Shown here: piece after piece, positions 1 to 13,800 of the stretch
How the letters are laid out: the number at the start of each line of letters is the position of its first letter
Position numbering within the stretch: the first letter of the stretch is position 1
From: Phoronis australis
Taxonomy: Eukaryota; Phoronida; Phoronidae
Length of the DNA: 64,000 nucleotides
NCBI GenBank assembly: GCA_002633005.1
Contig: NMRA01000420.1
Coordinates: forward strand, 1 to 64,000
Direction: 5' to 3'
Notes under the pieces: model-generated
Told to the model about the DNA's origin: nothing
Database searches by the model: none
Seen by the model: only the letters and a program-made list of their open reading frames with translations
Program-made: the position numbers and the translations under genes

Positions 1-1045
1 TACTCGAGTTGAGTATGAAGTGTGAGTTTGAGCATGATTCGAGTCCGAGTACGGAGATTGGAGACCGGGCCCTGGTTTTGTTAAACCACCTTTCTGAAAT
101 CGACTGTTGATGTTCGCCTACGACAGAATGGTAAGAAGCGGGGTAGCCGAAGAGCACTTGGCGCCCAACAATTCGCAGGCGTCGTAGTGAAACTGTGGTA
201 ACCACCATATTACGTGTAATGTCAAAGGGAATCGAGATAATAACAACTTAAGCCTATTTTGCCAACTTGAGGGAATTTTACTCGTTTTAAAGGCCAGGCT
301 GTGCCCAGTCATTTTTGTTAGGGCTTTTCGATTGGTGAGTAGAAAAACACATACTCGTAACCATATGTCTTTGAGAGAGTCTGTTAGTTTCTTACGGACA
401 CATTTTTACTGCAGTTTTTCAGATTTTTAAATTCAAGACAAGTTTCAGGGAATGCAAACCTTATATTTCCAAGGAACATCCAAAGGCGAAGGAAGTTTTC
501 CTTTTTTGAAATAGCGCATCATTTGATATAGATTAGGAACCTGCGGAGAGGGGCCGTGTGATGGCATCAATTAGTGTTCGTTTTGATATTATATGTTCGT
601 TCGGAGCTCTGAGGAACTCGTTTACCCATGGTCACCCTTTCTTGTTTATATCCTTTCCCGCTCACGGAAAAGGTTACAATGATGGAGTCAATTGATTCTC
701 TTTTCCTATTTTTGTTAAATCGTACAACTTTTTATTTTATGGGAAATCAATGAGGGTGACCCGATGCTGGAATATAGTGGCATTCTTTCCATGTCATATT
801 TAGTGCCCCGTTTAAAACGGGGGCCCTCTATTAGAGGGGCGGTAATTGTAATTCCTCTTTCCTGCCACAGAAAGAGGTTAATTCAGATCAAAACTATTTT
901 TTTTCTGCAGAAGACGAGTTATTAGCTATAAATTTCGCTGGCTACATTAAACATACTGTCTCTATTCATTATTTGTCTCACCCCCGACCTACTGAGCCCA
1001 CTGGCTCGCAATTGCTTTATTTATATCTGGCGCTGTTCGATAACC
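1..1045. other. Flank with no recognised gene
   Basis: This stretch lies downstream of the last visible CPS exon in the gene's direction, so it is probably intron 29. I looked on the minus strand for the missing end of the allosteric domain and found nothing resembling it. Short open frames here look random. Confidence 0.4.
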
Positions 1046-1482
1046 CAGTGGTGGATCTAGGATATCACAAGTGGGGGGCAACATTTTGTCTGTAAGCATT
1101 TGCGCAAAGCACGATTGTAGATGCGCCCAGGAAATTTTTCTGTTTTTTCCTCTAAAAATCAAGCATTTTCCTTGATTCCTGAAGTATTATCCAAGAAAAA
1201 AATAGAAGAAAAAAATACAAAAAAAAACGTGTCCAACAGGAGAATCTGCATTTCCACAGATTCGAATCCTACCAGCCTTGAAATAGGCGATGTGGTCCTT
1301 TTGCCGACAAAATTCAGGAGTAAAAAAAAAATGGTACCACCTCCAGAAGCGTGCATCTCCGTCTTTTTAGCTCGTCCGTCCACTCCCATGCTCCCACCTC
1401 CAAACATTTCTGGCTGCAGAGTCGTAGTATTTGTCACTGCGGTTTACAATCACACGAGACGCCATTGAAGAATCCACCACGC
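1046..1482. mobile_element. Non-autonomous DNA transposon, hAT-like MITE, copy 1
   Basis: The left end reads cagtggtggatctagg and the right end reads aatccaccac, an inverted-terminal pair. The same termini recur near 24659, 59808, 62126 and 62392-62414. The interior is A-rich and codes for nothing recognisable. The flanking 8-mers are similar (about 6 of 8 matching), compatible with an old 8-bp target duplication as made by hAT elements. The hAT assignment is an inference from the CAGTGGCGGATC-type ends. It lies downstream of exon 29. Confidence 0.5.
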
Positions 1483-1723
1483 TATCCCAGATACCCCGGA
1501 AATGTTAACAATTTAAAACATAAAGAGCAACTTCCGCTTTTTGAGGCGAAAGTCGTCGGCAATGCCGCGGTAAGAAAGAAATTTGCCGTGGAGATTTTAT
1601 ATCAAATCGATTTTTTTACGCGGAAATATAATAAAATACGTGGACAGAACATTTGAAAAAATCGGAAATCCGCGTTTCCGCGGAAAATTCCAAGCCTTGA
1701 TAATACACCAAATGTGAACTTAC

Positions 1724-1836
1724 TGAGTAGCTACAGGAGCCTCAGGGTGAGTGTTGCTAGCCACTGGCCAGCTAACAGCAGTGACGTCCAACCCATGGGA
1801 CCTCAGGTAAGCCGTCGTACCTGTAGTGGCATACAA
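1724..1836 (-). CDS. CPS1: CPS exon 29 (allosteric domain, last visible exon)
   Basis: Codes residues 1385-1422 (last codon split), with acceptor TTTCAG and donor GTAAGT. It carries the motif [11 protein letters not shown]1388, T1391 and W1407 align with human T1391, T1394 and W1410, which contact N-acetylglutamate. Without splicing, translation would stop at a TAA that overlaps the donor. The rest of the domain (human N1437, N1440 and N1449 region) is not in the window. Confidence 0.85.
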
Positions 1837-4800
1837 CTGAAATAGAAGATGGGTAAGATGCAGTGGTCAGAAATGTCTTGGAAACTAAGTTTTGAATAAA
1901 GCCTAGTGTAAATTTAACGACCAATAAATACCTACCGAAAGTAGGTTTTGAAATAACACAAGGCATTTGACTAGTCTACCTTAAATCCTAAGTCGTTGTA
2001 GTGGACAGCTGTTGGCAGAAAGTCTGGTTCAAAATCCTTCTGGATTCCAATCAAAAGACTGCCTCCTCTCTTGGGAATTTTGAGTCCTGCTGACATGAGA
2101 GACTTCAAGAAGGCAGTGTATAGATCTTGTCCAAAACAGGCGACCTGTACGTCATAAGAAAACAGTATATTCATCAAATGTGCCCTACTAAGCACTCAGA
2201 TTAAAAAATAAGGCTTCAAAAGTACGACTTACTGGTAGCTATCTCAAATATAAAGTAACTAAATTCTTAAGGCAGAAGAGTTAGTCAATACAAACAGATG
2301 GGTGATGTCCTAACCAGCAACAGGAAGTCCAAACATGACATCCACAAATTTATTTTGTGCAGATATGAGAACACCTGGGAGAGAGCTAAAAACAGGAAAA
2401 TAAAATTAATTCATTTCTATTCTGAATTTTAACACGTTTCTATGAGGTCAAAAGGATACTGCATAATTTTACATTTAAAGAACAGTAAGTGGAATGATAA
2501 AAAGAGACGGACAACACGATTCAAATAACTCAAACGCATTTAAGCAATGAACCAATAATTACACATATTTTGTTTTTGGATAATGGTAAACTTTAAAGCT
2601 TTAGAGCTTTCCTTAAAGAAACAAACTTGTGATTTATGTCACTTGCTGCCATAAAACAGGATGTAATGATACGTAGGATGATAACCTCAAGTTTGTATTT
2701 AGCTAAATATCTATAATTAAATTTTGACTTAATAGTAAAAGTATATATTTTCTGGCAGTAGAAAAATTAGGTTTTTCATATTTTAGTAATCTGACAATAA
2801 TTGAGTCACATAATCACACATTTTAAGTAAATTTTAGCAAATAAAGAAACAGTAAGTAACTTGATAGGAAAACAACAGTATTTACATGATCAAACGTTAT
2901 TAGATATACATGTTCAAGATGACATATCTGTCGCGCTTTTCTAGATTATCACTTCATTTTACACAAGTTAAATTTTTTTCCATGAAAATCATAAGTCACA
3001 GTTTTGATAACCCTCAGGCAACAGTGGAACATCTCGTATTTTTTTAGAGCAATTATGCATAAAACAAAGATATCTAAAACTTTCATATGAATACCGTCAG
3101 CCATTAGTGAGATATCATCTTCTGAAAATTAAGACATGTTTCTAGGAACCTATTATAAATAACCTTAACTTGTTGCTTACTCTGTGCTCGGAAAGAACTG
3201 ACATTGTGAGACAATGCTCGGTGCATAAAATAAATGCTGTAACAAGCCTACACCTTGAGTCTGGACTATCAGTTCTTACAAAATTACCTTTGTTCTGCGT
3301 AAAGAACAAGTTCATGAAAGAACAAGTCCATGAAAGAACAAGTCCATGAAAGAACAAGTTCATGAAAGAACAAGTTCATGAAAGAACAAGTTCATGAAAG
3401 AACAAGTTCATGAGTTCTAAAAAAACTAGCTTCTTGAAGAAAAAGCATCCAATTTTAACACAATAAACCACATTCAAGGAATTTCATTTCAACTTTTGCA
3501 GTGACACCTAATGACCAAATAAATGCTGCCTTGTTGATCAACAGATTTGAGTAATACAAAACTTTCAAAATAAAATGTATTACAACAAACTGACCTCCCC
3601 AGTTGACGACATTTCACATCTCAGCAGGGGATCTGCCCCGCCCAGCCGAGGCCACGAGAACATGGGGGCCTTGATGCCGACATAGCTGTCTGGGACATGG
3701 GGGTGCTCCAGAGATGGCAGGCTGTCCTCGGGAACCGGCAGGTCTAACATCACACGAGTGGCTACCTCCACTAGGTCAGTGCCAATCGTTTTGGAGACAA
3801 ATGGAAATGATCGAGATGCCCGCAGGTTACACTCAATTACCTGGAAAATGACCGTCATGTCACAGCACACAAAACTTAATAAGCACCCGTCTGCAGGCAA
3901 GACTTTGTTAATGAGGAACGTGAATCTTATAAGGTGATATACCAGGTAATGAAGAAATATAAAAGCACTTGCCAGCATATTATCACAACTATGTCTCGAC
4001 ACCGTTCCACACGTCACAGTTTGCAAATTGATATCGTGCATCCTATGAAATTTGCGAGAGCCAAAGTTTCCAGAACATCGCAACAGGATTACTGAGTGAT
4101 CAATATTTCAGAGTCGATAATTGTTCATCTGCTGCTGGTGGTCACCTGGCTTAATTTTTTTCAAAAACTTTCCTCTTCCATTGTACCTTTTGTACACATT
4201 TCCGTAGAAATCAGTGGATTTATTTCCAGAGCCCTAGGAAAGTGGGACGTCACAACATCAAAACATAAAAATCGAAGCTTCCAATCCTTTGTGTGCCCAG
4301 GGTTGAGTAGTGTCAGAGTTAGCCAGGGGTGATCAAGTGTTACCTTGTTCATGAACAGTGGAAAACAACTGGATCCCAACATTCAAAGCTTCAACTGTAA
4401 AATTTCGAAAAATATTACCTTCCTTATGTTTTTCAGCAAAAAAAACACGCAAATTTGTCAGTTACGATTTATGAATCGGTGAACAACTGTCTGAAATCAC
4501 AACTTTGAATGGCATCCAAAAGACTTTGATTGAGAATAACCAACAACATTTCCATCTCATTATCTTAGAGATCTCCACATACAGGTTCAATAGTCGGTGC
4601 AAATATGTGTGAAACCTGTAGTGTAATGGGCTGTAACTAGAATACCAGGAGATGTTTAGGCTAACGGAAGGTCACGAAATTTGAGATTTTTCTGAGCACA
4701 AATTTTCAGAAGAATCCTTCGAGAGATAGTAGCGATAATTTGAAAGTGGTCGTTACAGCGCCATCTTTTGTCTGATATTGGCCAAAAATAACAGGCCCCA

Positions 4801-7800
4801 AGCTGTCGAGGAGTTACAATGCTATGCGTAAATTGCACGATGATCATGCAAGAAATGCAATGCGTAGAGTGTGTACAAGAAACATTTCTAACAAGACAAC
4901 AAATTCACAACATAGCAATGGTGAATAGAAATTTGCCAAATAAAAACCACTGACCTAGTTTTTAGCAATATTTTGATTGCGAGTTCATCAAACACTATAG
5001 TTGGGTTATCCTGGGCTTGTCGGTATTGTGGAGTCCATAGAGAAATAAGCTTACCATAACCTTGTCATCCTTGACCAAAAACTGCATGTTGAATGGACCA
5101 GTAATGTTAAACCTCTGGGCGATCCTTCTGGTTATATCATTAACCTGTGGAAGAAGACTAACATGATTATCATTTGACAAATAACATCTCTTCTGCTGAT
5201 AAAGCTCCATTAACTGAACAACAGAGTTACAACTTGTGGCAGGAAAATTTTCATTTCTTTAATGAATAAAACAAAATCCATAATTAGTCTTCAAGCAATT
5301 CCAAAGTATGCAACACTAGCAACATGGAACAAAACACGATAAAAATCGTTTTCCGGAATTACGAAAAATCAGTTATAAAGCAATCACCACTCACGACACG
5401 TATAGACTCAATGAACAGAATAGTTTATTGACAAGCTTTTTCCAGGTGGTATACCACAGAGCGCTCACACTGACAGGCTACACAAAGATGTGTTGTCAAA
5501 CACAGTAGCATCACAGTGCCCACCTGTTTGCTGAGGTTAGGGAAAAATCTATAGCCACAAAATCCCCCAAGGCGGGCTTAAATTTTCCAGGTGAACAAAA
5601 TTTGGAACTAAAGCGTGTAGTAGGTTACATGAGAGTAAAAATGTGGATAATCCTGTGATTACATAAAAATGTTCGTGTCCATATGGTTGAGTATATCCCT
5701 GAAAGCGTTACATTGTGAAGTCGCGTAACTAACCTTGTCAATGACCCGTTGATCTACTGTGTGAGGGGGCAGCACTAGTGTTGCATCACCACTGTGTACA
5801 CCAGCGTTCTCTACGTGCTCGGACACAGCGTGTGCAACAACCTGCAACATACAGCAAGTGCACGTACAGTCAAAGCCCAAAGAACATGACGAAAAACACA
5901 TTTATCATGAATTAAAGGACCGCATAACAATAATTAGCTCAAATATAAATCACAACTTCAAAATATAAATTAGTGGATTTGAATTTTCATGTTGAGGTAA
6001 TCAATGAACTCATTCAGTCTGCCACATCACATGTAAATAGGAAGCCGGCATCTTAAAGAACCAAAACAAAGGGTTCCCCCAAAACATGAACCAACGCCTT
6101 GATTTTGAACGTGACGGTGCATGGACTTTAGGGCAGGTGGACAAAAATTCACCACCAGTTGTCACAAAATAAAAAACTAAAAATTATAACCAGCAAAATC
6201 TTGTGCTTCACAAACTCTAACATCACACGATGGCAGACACAATATTTGTAACGCGGCACCAAAGAAGAAAGCGATGTCCTTTTATTGTATGAACAGATTG
6301 TAAACGGAAAGCTGTTCACCACCAGGGAGCACTGGTGGTAGTCTTGAATCCACACTCCAGAATATGAGGCTATTTGGTCAAATGTTTTAGCATACTATGC
6401 TACGATTTGATTAGAATGCGAAATAGAGAAATTGAAAATATTGAGCAATATAATACTTGTCTTCAAATTAATTAAAAATATTAGAGAAATGAGACAATTT
6501 GAAATGTTCAAATACACGAGTGGACGCAAATCAGATCACAGCTTAGTATGGTCAAATTTCAAGCCGTTATCCAGACTGCAATGCTAATAAAGGCTGGATG
6601 TAAATTTCACAAGCGCCACCTAGTGAATAATTATCCCATTATCACTCTTTCTTCACCTTTCCATTCTTAGCCACAGCATCCATCTCCACTTCCCGTGCAC
6701 CCTGTATGAATTTAGTGATGACTACAGGGTGCTCCCTAGACACTGATGTGGCCAGAGTCAAGAACTTCTTCATCTCTTCCGGACTGTAGGCCACATTCAT
6801 GGCTGAGCCACTCAGTACAAAGGAAGGACGCAGCAGACAGGGATATCCAACGCTATCAGCGAAGTCCAAGGCATCATTCTGTTGGACATAAGCACAACAA
6901 TGAGTGAATAATGATGACGTACCTACTAACCCTTATTAATCCTCTTGTCAGCACCCACACTCAATGCAACATTGGTTTGAGAATGGACAAGAGGATACGA
7001 GAATACTAAATAGGTACCCAGGCCTTTATCCAGGATTTCGAAAATAGGGTGTCCAAAATGGGGTTCCCAATATTCCAGGGCGTCCATGATTCCGACGCGT
7101 AACCCCCCACCCCTAGCAATCCCCCTAATCACAGATAAATTGAGATTTTCTACTTCTCAGATATCATAGCTGAAGCCTTCATCAGGATGATGTCTTGCGC
7201 AGGACAGAATTTTTTTGAACTAATCTAATTACCAGGACATGTGATGTCACCACAAATGAGTACGGTTAGGTGTGTTGTTAATTCCACAAAATAACCACCA
7301 GTTGTCTCATTACACGATGGAGGTCAAAACAATAACGCTGATAAATAGCCCCCTTCCTGTAGCTGTGCCTGTGTGCACCAAACCATTGAACAAGTTTATT
7401 TACAAACAAGACTTTGTTACAGAGGGAAAAATTGACCTAATCTCTTATCCAGTATCTTGTATCTAACACAGCCAGGGGTTAATCTGCATGTCACACAGTC
7501 ACAGCGTTTCATCTCTGAAACAAGCATTGGCTTTCACCCTTAAAACACAGGGATCTTAGTGTACGTACCAGTGACGAAAGTGACCTCCACGGAGCCTGGT
7601 CGCAGCCTATTTCATCCAAGATGGCAGAGAAGGATGACCTGTCTTCAGCGGCATCAATCATGAGAGGACTAGTGCCCAGCACACGCACCCCATTCTTGTG
7701 TAGTGGGAGGGCGAGGTTATTGGGGATCTGACCCCCCACGGAAATGACAACACCAGATGACTTCTGGAAATAAAGAACGTCCGACAATGGGTTGGTGTTT

Positions 7801-10800
7801 GATCCCATTTAAGTCACAATTTTTCATGTCAAAATTTTCAAAAGCTCACAGGGAACCCCCAATTTCCAACCTTTTTGATGCTTTTTGCACTTTGTAAGTC
7901 ATATCAAGTTTCTTTTTCTACATATACAAGACACAATATTTGTCAGAGATGAATTCCAAAATTTTCCAATTTATGAAAGAATGAACCANNAACACAAAGT
8001 ATACACCTGAAGACCTATGAAAATACAGAGGTCAATGTAAAATACTAAAATTGCCACTAGAGGCATACCGGTAGTCAGAATCATCCTAAAGTCGTCATCG
8101 TCCGTTGTCAACATCACATAAATACACTTGCTAAATTTAGAAAAGATCCTGCAAACGCTTTGGGAGATACAGCCATGGGCGCAAAAAAACTGCCACTAGG
8201 AGGCGCCACAGTTATCAAAGTCATGGGAAATTCAGCGTCAACCGTCCTCTTCATAGTAAGAACATACATGCCAATTTTCACAATCATACTTAGAGCGGTT
8301 TGATTGATAGAGGGGTGGACGCCAAAAAACAGACTCAAAAACAGTAAAAATGGCCACTGGGTGTCGCAAACTAGGTCGAATCCATCCGAAAATGGGAGGA
8401 TAGCGTCATCGCACTAATAGGTGCCAACATACCAAATTTCATGAAAATCCGTTAAGGACTTGTGAAGATACAGAGCTAAACGTAAAAAAAAAGTGCCACT
8501 AGGGGGCACACTGGTAGGCGGATCCGTGCAAAAGTCATCATCGTCTGCTTTTAACATCATATAAATATACTTATCAAATTTCGTAAAGATCCTGCGAACG
8601 GTTTAAGAGATACAGCCATAGGCGCAAAAAAAACAAAACTGCCACTAGGAGGTGCCACAGTAGTCCAAATCATCTGAAAATCATTGTCAGCTGTCCTCTT
8701 TATAGTAAGCACATACATGCCAATTTTCACAATCATCCTTTGAGCGGTTTGGTTGATAGAGAGGTAGACACAAAAATACAGACTCGAAAACAGTAAAAAT
8801 GGCCACTAGATGGCGCAAACTATGTCGAATTCATCTGAAAACGGGAGGATAGCGTCATCTCACTAATAGGTGCCTACATACCAAATTTCATGAAAATCCG
8901 TTCAGGACTTTCGAAGATACAAAGGTAAGCGTAAAAAACTAAAATTGCCACTAGGGGGCACACCGGTAGTCGGATCCGTCCGAAAGTTCGCACATGCCGT
9001 CCCATTCATGAATGGAACATATGTGTCAGGATTCATGAACATATGTCAAAGGGTTTTGGAGATAGAGCAGCGGACGCCGGACAGACGCCGGACAGACGCC
9101 GCCCGTACGGACGGACGGAGAAGATGGCATAATGCGTCCACATATAAATATGTGGGCGCATAAAAAGTATGACAGAAATCATAAATCGTCTCAAAATGTC
9201 ACAGAATTTCAGGCAAGCATGTTTTGTCACAGAATGTCATGACATGACATCAACAATATGCATCAGCAGGGTTCTTCACCCAGCTCTGTGTCTGCTTTCT
9301 ATGGCCCAAAGGTTATAGTTCTTCTCGTATGCGCTCTAACACTTTCAAAAACTATTTTTACAACTTCGTGAAATCTACGTATTACGGAGAAACTAAAAGA
9401 TTTTTACACACCAACTGTTAGTCACATCATGTGACCTATGATCTACGATCATTTCTTGTCTGGATTAAGATTCGCATAAAGACCAAGTCTCAAAAATGTA
9501 AGAGAATAGAACTTCTTCCTACATCAAAGCAAATGAGAACATTTGAATGAAAACAGAGACAAAAGAACGATATTAAAGCAACATCAGTGGTCATACAACA
9601 GAAACTTGTGACATCACCCGCGGGACTTGTTCAAATTTGTATTGTTTTCTTCAAATGGATTTGTCGTATTAAACCTATTCACAGGTGTTACGTAGCTAAA
9701 AACCTCCGTTTCAATCGTTTTAAAGTTAGCTCTAACACAAATTAAGTAACTAATTCTGGCCTCTCTATAAGATCAACTCACACTACAAGTTGTGCAAACT
9801 TGTAGCTGTCGAATCCATAACAAACCTCGTGGTTATAGATGTCAAGCACACGCTCAAGGGACAGTTCCTCAAAATAAAGCCGGTCGCACTCATCAAAGTC
9901 CGTACTCACAGTCTCCGGGTTATTGTTCACAACAATCTACAAAACATTTATCACTATACTTCACTGCACTATACCTCACTGCACTATATCTTACTGCACT
10001 ATATCTCACAGCTTCAAAGGTTGAATTTTGAAACCGTCAGCAGTAACAGAAAACTATTCAACACAACGGTATATCTAGCTTTAAGTTGTTGTTGAGTACA
10101 ATCACTGCTTTAGAAACTCATTAGGCTTAGCCAGTGCTCATAAATACAGGTTTAATTCATTAGAAGTGAGAACATACAGTCAAATGTCTGTTTCTAATGC
10201 ACAATGCCAAACTAAAGTGTTAACCCAGTAGCACAATTGTTAACTCTTGAAAAATTATTTAACATGAAATTTTATCGATTAGTAAATGAGCGAGTAAAAA
10301 CTATATTGAGCACTGTTTTACGCAAAGGTAAGTGCAAAATTGTCTGAATTTAATTTTGTGAAGCATCACAACTATCGAGTCATCAAATAAGGCATGTAAT
10401 TGTTTTCTATACTGTGGCTGGAATGGAGTTCTCAGGTGTCGTTTTCTGCTGTGTGGAATAAAATGGTTCAGAAATGTATTTTTCAAAATCTTAAGGTTCA
10501 CCTGTAATTAGAGTACTGGAGGCGCATATATGCAGGACATTGAAGTGGAAAAATCTTGCAAAAAAATGCATTCTCCTGCATATAGACGCATGCGTTTTTT
10601 GCGGGCTGTATGGTAACCAGGAGTACTGCTGAGTCTTCACAGTATCCACCAGGTGGCACAGTGCACTAAACCACCACAAACTTGATAAGCCTACACAGAA
10701 TGCAGTCAAAAGTAATAATCACTCGCACTGGACTCTTACCGATTTCAGTCCTAACTGTCGCAAATTACGAATGGCGGAGACGGCACACCAGTCAAACTCC

Positions 10801-13800
10801 ACGCTACTGCCTATGTGGTATGGTCCACAGCCAAGTACCATGGTGCCGTGGTCAGTAAAGTCGACATCATGCTCCATAGCATTGTAAGAACAGTACAGGT
10901 AGTTGGTGTGAGCAGGGTACTCGGCGGCCATCGTGTCAATCTATAACATGTGTGCAAGAGTAAGACTCTTAGATGATTGACAGGCGTCCAATAACCAGTT
11001 TCAAAAGTCTGAAGAACACCATCTTGAAATCTTCTGAAGCTGCATTTCGGCCCCCGTTTAACTATCAATGTTGAACTCTTAACCAAAGCCCTATGGGGTT
11101 TCAAAATATTACAACGCTCATTTGATCTTGAATTGTTGCTAGATGAGTCTGCAATTCAAGAGACAGACAATGTGTACTCGTGCTATTTTCCAATTCATAA
11201 TTTTAGATTTGGCCAATCCCAATAAACTCTGAAACGTTTCTCATGGTTTCGATGTTTATAAATGTAGAATCCCATCACGGGAAAGACAATTATAAAACCA
11301 ATTTTATGAGAGTAAAGGCTGAATTCATTTTGTTTTTTGGAAAGCCAAACAGAGCGAAATGCAGACTTAAAACATCCCACGAACCAGAAATGCTCCCCAG
11401 GAGTGGGTCATTAAACAGCAATAAATAAACAGATAAACATTGAAAATAAATATGAGATTAAGACATGGCATCTGACATATGCTGTATCAATGAAAACATT
11501 AAAAAATTCACAATTTTTTAAAATTTATTTACAAAATACTGTGACCCTTGTTGTAATAGGATACTCTAGTGTCCGAGGACAGTCATCAAAATAGACTAAA
11601 ACCAACAACTTGACAAATTTTTCAATATTGCCAAAAACAGAGTCTGAATATAACTTGATTTTGTGTTCAAAATGGAAAATATGCAAAAGCAAACTACCAA
11701 ACAATTCTCATTTCTCTCAGAGCTATCCGGAACATATAATGAACTAAAAGAAGTGGCTGCGAAAATATTTTAAAACATTTCACACAAATAACATTTAGTA
11801 ATAACCTGTTTGACAAAAGGACTGATGTTCTTAGACAAGCGCATGTCTCTTGCATCCATCTCAGTAACTCCAAGAATTTCGCCAATTTGTTTATCAGAAA
11901 ACCCAGCTTGTTTAGCCAATAGTAGATCATCTCCTGCTACGCCGTCACTGAAAGATCACAAGAGAATTTTACAGTCTTTGACTTCAGGGGTGTAACTACA
12001 ACACACGACAAAAGTAAACAAAACAAAATCACCTGACATCTCCCTTCAAGATGGCCAAGTTCAAGCTAAATTCGACAGGATGGCCAAGTTCAAGCTAAAC
12101 TGATAAAGATGACTAAGTTTAAATTAAATTCACTTTAAAAGAGGCGGACTGTCTTAATGACAAGGAAAGTTAGGAAGACAAAAATGTCATTCTGTAACTA
12201 GAAATTTTCTATAATGGCAATGGTCACACTTACACAGTAAAGCCATTTAGAGTGTAATGGGAAAGCATTATTCTGTCTGATTACTAATTAAGCAGGCTAT
12301 ATAATCAATCAAACATGTGCACTTTTGATCCCGGGACTATGAGTACCGTAGCACCTTTCCAGATGAAATGTATCTATTGTACACAGTACTAAAGACAGAA
12401 CAAATACTGTGGCATTTGATTGATGTAATTTGTGACAGAAATTATAACGGATTTACAGATATTATTGTTGACTTTTTTAGTGCACACATGCATACTTGCA
12501 TACAGGAGGCTATGTCCTTAGTCTCAAAGCAAATTATACAGTGTTAAGTGTACATTACGACTAAACTGTTTTCAAAATAAGACAAGAAATCCATGAATAA
12601 ACAATAATGTCACAAATATAACTAAACTGATACAACTGTTTAGATATGTACACATAATAGTTAGACTAACAATATGTGCCTCATAAGAGCTAGTTTGGTA
12701 AAAGAATTTCTGCCACCAAACCGTATATGAACCATTGGTCACCTCAACAGTTATAACTTAAAACAAACACTTAAGCCAATGGTCCTCATGATTTCCTCAG
12801 GGCCTTTAGACTGACAAACCCACGGAGAGGATTTTCCACATAAAAAAAGGCAAATACAACTTTTATTTTCATTTTTTATTACTTTGTAAAAGATAAGAAA
12901 AAAAAGCTTTGGGGCTTTGCCATTTTCAGGTTCTTTACCACAGGTACTGTCGTACAATGTTTTGAAGAGTAATGATTTACCGTAAACTAGCTGGTTCGAG
13001 TTTGTACACAGTCATGTAAAAAATTGAGACTCGCAGGAAATGTCGAGCACCTCTTTGTGTACTAATGAGAAGCACGGAAAACACACAGTCCCAAAGAAAC
13101 ACATGAGCAGATCCCCCATTCAAATTTCACTACCTTCTTTGGGGGTATTAAGATCACTCAGGTAAGCCCCTTTTTGTGTGTTGGTGCACACAAGTAAAGT
13201 CACCCCATTGTGTTGCTCATGCATGTTATACAATATTATTGGGACACATTCAATGATATGAACATGGGCAGCACTGCCCTCTGTTGTACGTACATGGAAG
13301 ACTGGGTGAGTTCCTTCTCCAGCAACACTATCCTCTGAAGTTTGTACAGGAACCACTTGTCAATGTCAGTCAGTTGGTGTATGGAGTCCACGCTGTAGCC
13401 TTCATGAAAGGCCTACGGAAAGAAGTGCATTTCATTTAACAGGCATCAGTGCACTCAAACCATTTAAAGCCTATCTTGAACGGTAACACCTGTAATTTTG
13501 GTTCCTACAGTATGTTAAGAGCATCGCTCTGAGCCCACTCGTGCCATAAATTGCCAAATGTAACAAACTGTTAGGAGAATTGGCTTACTTTTGTCAACAT
13601 CACTACGAGAATCACCTTTTAATTCAAACAGCTACAGATAACACCCACACGCAACGGTGTTCTGTTCAGACCCCTAATTAATATAACTGTTACCGGCCTT
13701 TTGTTGTTTGTGCTGGGATCTCGCAGTGACGCAACATGGCACGAAAAGGCAGCTTCACCTATCATTTGACGGATTTACATTTGCGTGATTGAACTCACAT

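Noticed and set aside
1724-1836. A stop codon (TAA) directly after exon 29 as the natural end of the protein
   Set aside because: The TAA overlaps a perfect GTAAGT donor, and CPS proteins continue for about 80 residues with part of the acetylglutamate site. A missing 3' end off the window is more likely.
1980-2144. CAD (multifunctional pyrimidine enzyme) as the gene identity
   Set aside because: There is a mitochondrial-type presequence, acetylglutamate-site residues and the two CPS I/III cysteines. The ACFGQ and LLIGIQ wording follows CPS I/III rather than CAD.
3580-4083. 167-codon minus-strand frame taken whole as one exon
   Set aside because: Only 3595-3840 is CPS exon 27. The upstream part is intron that happens to be open.
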